Assembly: GCA_017504735.1 (NCBI GenBank)
Contig: JAFVQP010000028.1
Span: forward strand, 1-10,236
Length of the DNA stretch: 10,236 bases
Direction of reading: 5' to 3'
Source: Clostridia bacterium
Lineage (GTDB): Bacteria; Bacillota_A; Clostridia; Christensenellales; Borkfalkiaceae
Position numbers and translations under genes: made by a program. Below are positions 7,117 to 10,236 of the stretch, one piece after another. The notes under the pieces are model-generated. The model saw only the letters and a list, made by a program, of their open reading frames with translations. It had not been told where the DNA came from and ran no database searches. Every line of letters starts with the position of its first letter. Position 1 is the stretch's first letter.

Positions 7117-7142
7117 CAAAATTTATGATTTGAAGGAGTTCT

Positions 7143-8465
7143 ATGGGTATAAAGGTATGTAAATTTGGCGGTACCTCGATGGCGGATGGCAATACCATTG
7201 CACGCAGCGCGGCAATTATCAATGCGGATAAGGAGCGTCGTTACGTAGTGGTTTCAGCCCCCGGCAAGCGCTTTAGCGGTGATATCAAGGTGACGGACCT
7301 TTTATACAAATGTGCGGATGCGTTAGAAACGGGGGACGAGAATGTTTTCCGTGAAACATTTGACAAAATCCGCGTGCGTTTTTTGAATATTGAAAAGGAA
7401 CTGGGTAAAGACGTTGGCATGAAAGCTGGCTTGGATAAAGCGGAAGCGGATATGCTTGCGGGCGCAGGTAGAGATTATTGCGCATCGCGCGGTGAATATT
7501 TCGCAGCGTTGATTATGGCGGCTTTACTTGAAATTCCTTTTGTGGATGCGACGGAGTTTATTCGCTTCGACCATGATGGCGGGCTTGATAACGTGACGTT
7601 TGAGTTGGGTGCAAAGATACTTGCACAATATCCTAAGGCGGTAATCCCTGGTTTTTATGGATTGGGGGTTGATGGCAAGGTAAAAACGTTCTCACGTGGC
7701 GGCGGTGATATTTCTGGCGCAATTGTAGCGCGTTCGGCAAATGCAAGTTTGTATGAAAATTGGACGGACGTCAGCGGTTTTTATGCGTGCGATCCTCGTA
7801 TTGTTCCCTCTCCGCAATGGATGTCGGAACTTAGCTATCAAGAACTGCGCGAGCTTTCGTATATGGGCGCAAACGTTTTACACAGTGAATCGATTTTCCC
7901 CGTGCGCACTGCAGGGATTCCTATCCGTATTTGCAACACTTTCCGTCCGGAAGATAAGGGTACATATATTGTAAAACATTCCACGCGCGACGTTGGCGAA
8001 ACGGTGGTTACGGGTATCGCAGGGAAAAAGGGTTTTACCTCGATTACACTTGAAAAATCGATGATGAATACCGAGGTTGGGTTTGTTGGTAAAGTCTTGT
8101 CCGTTATCGGTAAATACGGAATTTCTTTCGAACATTTGCCCTCGGGTATTGATACCATGTCTTTGGTTATCGACAACGAGTTTATCAAAGAAGGTATTTT
8201 GCCGATTTTGTTAAAAGAGATGGAAGAGGCTGTGCATCCTGATAAAATCTACGCACATGAAGATATAGCCTTGATTGCAACGGTAGGGCATGGTATGGTT
8301 AAAAACGTTAGCGTTTCCGCGCGTTTGTTTAAGGCGCTTGCCGATGCACAAATTAATGTAAATATGATTGATCAAGGCTCGAGTGAGCTGAATATCATCG
8401 TAGGGGTAGAGGGAGCGGATTACGCCGCCTGTATACAGGCACTTTACAACGAATTTTTCAGCTAA
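7143..8465 (+). CDS. lysC: Aspartate kinase (aspartokinase), monofunctional, with two C-terminal ACT domains
   Basis: The enzyme phosphorylates L-aspartate (EC 2.7.2.4), the first step to diaminopimelate/lysine, methionine and threonine. The 440-residue product opens with the kinase signature KFGGTS (7-12). FSRGGGDISG (183-192) and the stretch with TDVSGFYACDPRIV form the nucleotide and aspartate site, and SYMGANVLHSESIFPV is another conserved segment. Two ACT domains follow (about 297-365 and 373-438), so feedback inhibition by lysine or threonine is expected; the effector cannot be read from sequence. The length fits the lysC/yclM-like class of about 440-450 residues, and no homoserine dehydrogenase is fused. 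It lies 26 bases after the micro-ORF with GAAGGAG at 7132-7138 before the ATG, so no lysine riboswitch or separate promoter fits there. It is probably co-transcribed with cdaA. The symbol is a family assignment. Confidence 0.92.
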   Translation: MGIKVCKFGGTSMADGNTIARSAAIINADKERRYVVVSAPGKRFSGDIKVTDLLYKCADALETGDENVFRETFDKIRVRFLNIEKELGKDVGMKAGLDKAEADMLAGAGRDYCASRGEYFAALIMAALLEIPFVDATEFIRFDHDGGLDNVTFELGAKILAQYPKAVIPGFYGLGVDGKVKTFSRGGGDISGAIVARSANASLYENWTDVSGFYACDPRIVPSPQWMSELSYQELRELSYMGANVLHSESIFPVRTAGIPIRICNTFRPEDKGTYIVKHSTRDVGETVVTGIAGKKGFTSITLEKSMMNTEVGFVGKVLSVIGKYGISFEHLPSGIDTMSLVIDNEFIKEGILPILLKEMEEAVHPDKIYAHEDIALIATVGHGMVKNVSVSARLFKALADAQINVNMIDQGSSELNIIVGVEGADYAACIQALYNEFFS

Positions 8466-8490
8466 CAACAAAAGATAAAAGGAGAAAACA

Positions 8491-9321
8491 ATGAGGGTCT
8501 ATACGGTAGATTTAAAGGAAAAGTACACTTTTTTGCAGGGCGGCAACTTAGAATGTATCCTGATGGATTGTCCTATGGATTGGGAAAATCCTAGTTGGAA
8601 ACGTCCCGCAGTGGTGGTTGTACCCGGCGGTGGTTATGCGATGGTAAGTAAGCGTGAAGGCGACCCCATTGCGGCAGAGTTTTTTGCACAAGGCTTTCAA
8701 GCTTTTGTATTAACGTATGAAATATCACCGAACGTGGCGTATCCCGAACAATTGTTGGAACTTTCCGCAGCAGTAGATTATATCAAAGCGAACGCAAAAG
8801 AGTTGAACGTGAATGCTGATGAAATTTTTGTGGTTGGCTTTTCCGCAGGTGGGCATTTGACGGCAAATCTTGCTGTAGAATATCAAAGCGTTTCGCAAAA
8901 AGCAGGTGTTGCTTTAAATGCAAAGCCGACGGCGGTAGGGCTTGGGTATCCCGTTATTTCTAATTTGTATGGTCACGTAGGTTCGTTTGACAATTTGTTG
9001 GTTGGATATACGGAAGAAGCGAAGACAGAGCTCTTAAAAACCTTAAACCTGGATCAAGCGGTTACGAAAGATACGCCGCCTGCCTATATTTTCACGACGT
9101 CAACGGATGAAATCGTACCTTGTATTAACTCGTTGCGCTATGCAGAGGCGTTGTCGAAGGCAGGGGTAGAGTTTGAGTTACACGTTCATCCACGTGGACC
9201 TCACGGAGCGGCTACGGCAAAGTTAGAAATTAATACGTATTATCCAGAATTGGAAAATATGAAAAATTGGATTGCGGATTGTTCAAGATTTTTCCGTATG
9301 TACACCGTAGAAAAAATGTAA
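8491..9321 (+). CDS. Alpha/beta-hydrolase esterase (acetyl-esterase / BD-FAE-like family)
   Basis: This is a cytoplasmic serine hydrolase of 276 residues with no signal peptide. PGGGY at 45-49 is the oxyanion-hole loop, equivalent to HGGG in related esterases. The nucleophile elbow GFSAGG places Ser118 as catalytic. TSTDEIVP gives Asp206 as the likely acid and GPHGA gives His238 as the base, completing the triad with standard spacing. Family members remove acetyl or other short acyl groups from sugars, xylan fragments or small esters; the substrate cannot be told here. It follows aspartate kinase by 25 bases with AAAAGGAG six bases before the ATG, and is the last gene before a strong terminator, so it is probably in the cdaA operon. 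Nothing ties its activity to c-di-AMP or aspartate metabolism. Confidence 0.88.
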   Translation: MRVYTVDLKEKYTFLQGGNLECILMDCPMDWENPSWKRPAVVVVPGGGYAMVSKREGDPIAAEFFAQGFQAFVLTYEISPNVAYPEQLLELSAAVDYIKANAKELNVNADEIFVVGFSAGGHLTANLAVEYQSVSQKAGVALNAKPTAVGLGYPVISNLYGHVGSFDNLLVGYTEEAKTELLKTLNLDQAVTKDTPPAYIFTTSTDEIVPCINSLRYAEALSKAGVEFELHVHPRGPHGAATAKLEINTYYPELENMKNWIADCSRFFRMYTVEKM

Positions 9322-9324
9322 AAC

Positions 9325-9352
9325 AAAAAGAGGGGCGAACCCCTCTTTTTTT
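9325..9352. terminator. Bidirectional Rho-independent terminator between convergent genes
   Basis: AAAAAGAGGGG (9325-9335) pairs perfectly with CCCCTCTTTTT (9340-9350) around a CGAA loop. It is followed by TT on the plus strand. On the minus strand the stem is followed by a TTTTTGTTTT run. It therefore serves both the esterase operon and the convergent deacetylase gene ending at 9392. Confidence 0.9.
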
Positions 9353-9391
9353 GATGCAAAAATCCATTCAATCCATACCTGGTACGCCCAT

Positions 9392-10236
9392 TTACTGTTT
9401 TCTAGCACGAATATATTCTTTCCCATTGTATAAAGTACAACCGTGGACTTTTGCAAGTGCGGAAACGCTTACTACTTGATAACCATTCGCTTTTAGGTCG
9501 GGGAGTAACCGTTTTAACGCTTTGACGGTGGCGAGATAACCATCGTGCATCAGTACAATTGCCCCTGAAAAACGAGCGGAAAATACGCTGTGATAGATTT
9601 CCTCACTGTTTTTTCCTGTCCAGTCTAGGGTATCAATTGTCCAATTGATTACAGGCACTTGTAAGCTCGCTTTTACTTCACCATTAATAGTGCCAAAGGG
9701 CGGTCGCAAAAGGTGAAACGATTTTCCATCGATACGAGAAAGAATTTTGTCTGTTTCTAGAATTTCTTTTTGCAGGTCTTCTTGCGTTAGTGTTGTGAGA
9801 TTAAGGTGGCGGTGGGTATGATTCCCCAATTCACAATTTAAAATGTGTGCCGTGTGCAAAAGTGGCAGCGATTCGTCCGTGATATGAACTCCGTTTAAGA
9901 AAAAAGTGGCGGTTGCCATACAGTCGGGGTTTTGTTCGTTATAATCGGCGAAGATAGCCAAAATATTTTCCATGGTTTTAGAGGGCCCGTCGTCAAAGGT
10001 GAATGCGATTAATTTTCGCCTACGGTCCACGTAAGATGTGTCAACGTCGGAGAGGTCCCAAAAGGAGCTGTCAAGGGATTGTTCCAGTTCAATGGGGGAG
10101 GGGGATTTTTCTTCCAGATTAGAAAAAGAAGGGGGCAGGTATGCGTTGAGATTATTTTCAGAGGGATGTTTAGCGTGACAACCTGCAAAAAGAGTAAGAC
10201 AAATATAAAGAGTGGTAATTTTTTTTAACCCATGCA
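9392..10236 (-). CDS. Lipoprotein polysaccharide deacetylase (NodB domain), 5' end at or beyond the right window edge
   Basis: This is a predicted surface-anchored, metal-dependent deacetylase of carbohydrate esterase family 4 that removes N-acetyl groups from peptidoglycan or a similar polymer. The frame is open to the right edge, with 280 sense codons visible. It begins GLKKITTLYICLTLFAGC, a lipoprotein signal peptide with lipobox LFAGC; the lipidated Cys is encoded at 10178-10180. A Ser/Pro/Glu-rich linker of about 60 residues follows, then the NodB domain. Its motifs are TFDDGP (metal and catalytic Asp), NHTHRH (metal-binding His pair), RPPFG, INWTIDTLDW and IVLMHDG. All core residues are present, so activity is likely. 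The GTG near 10030 is an internal Val codon just upstream of the catalytic domain; starting there would remove the signal peptide and linker. The start codon is probably one to a few codons past the edge. Transcription converges on the esterase operon at the shared terminator. Confidence 0.9.
   Translation of the reverse strand, partial: HGLKKITTLYICLTLFAGCHAKHPSENNLNAYLPPSFSNLEEKSPSPIELEQSLDSSFWDLSDVDTSYVDRRRKLIAFTFDDGPSKTMENILAIFADYNEQNPDCMATATFFLNGVHITDESLPLLHTAHILNCELGNHTHRHLNLTTLTQEDLQKEILETDKILSRIDGKSFHLLRPPFGTINGEVKASLQVPVINWTIDTLDWTGKNSEEIYHSVFSARFSGAIVLMHDGYLATVKALKRLLPDLKANGYQVVSVSALAKVHGCTLYNGKEYIRARKQ

Noticed and set aside
7117..7142. Leftover YbbR-domain sequence after the micro-ORF
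   Set aside because: Only 26 bases separate its stop from the aspartate kinase start and they hold the latter's ribosome binding site; no cdaR remnant is visible.
7117..7142. Lysine riboswitch upstream of aspartate kinase
   Set aside because: The gap is far too short for the aptamer, and nothing in the 114-base gap before cdaA resembles one.

Overview
The window looks like the chromosome of an uncultured member of the Bacillota, probably gut-type Clostridia. The evidence is moderate GC (roughly mid-40s percent by eye), strong AAGGAGG-type ribosome binding sites, tight gene spacing, a comEC-holA neighbourhood, a CdaA-type diadenylate cyclase and a lipoprotein polysaccharide deacetylase. No genus can be named from this sequence. 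There is no tRNA, rRNA, CRISPR array, insertion sequence or integrase, and no gap over 300 bases without a gene.

Layout. (1) Bases 1-3199, plus strand: the C-terminal ~1,065 residues of a very large SF1 DNA helicase of the DUF4011/DUF3320 family. It carries a Vsr-like (MTES_1575-type) nuclease fold whose expected catalytic Glu appears to be Met. A perfect 10-bp hairpin with a T-run follows. (2) 3244-4911: a short ComEC-type DNA-uptake channel without the usual C-terminal metallo-beta-lactamase domain. (3) 5024-6019: holA, the delta subunit of DNA polymerase III, behind a clear promoter whose -10 box sits inside a 19-base dyad. (4) A probable operon at 6134-9321: cdaA (c-di-AMP synthase); a 34-residue membrane micro-ORF overlapping it by ATGA; aspartate kinase; and an alpha/beta-hydrolase esterase. 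The operon ends at a strong bidirectional terminator. (5) 9392 to the right edge, minus strand: a polysaccharide deacetylase that reads open to the edge and begins with a lipoprotein signal peptide.

How the genes fit together. The comEC-holA pair is a common Bacillota arrangement linking DNA uptake and replisome genes by position, not by known function. The cdaA operon joins synthesis of c-di-AMP, which controls turgor, potassium and wall homeostasis, to aspartate kinase, the entry point to lysine/diaminopimelate and threonine. The 34-residue protein occupies the position normally held by cdaR, the regulator of CdaA, and resembles only CdaR's membrane anchor. This 'CdaR reduced to its transmembrane helix' is the most interesting candidate in the window. 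The convergent deacetylase would act outside the cell on peptidoglycan or another polysaccharide.

Start corrections: holA starts at ATG 5024 and cdaA at ATG 6134, not at TTG codons a few codons upstream. The deacetylase does not start at the internal GTG near 10030.
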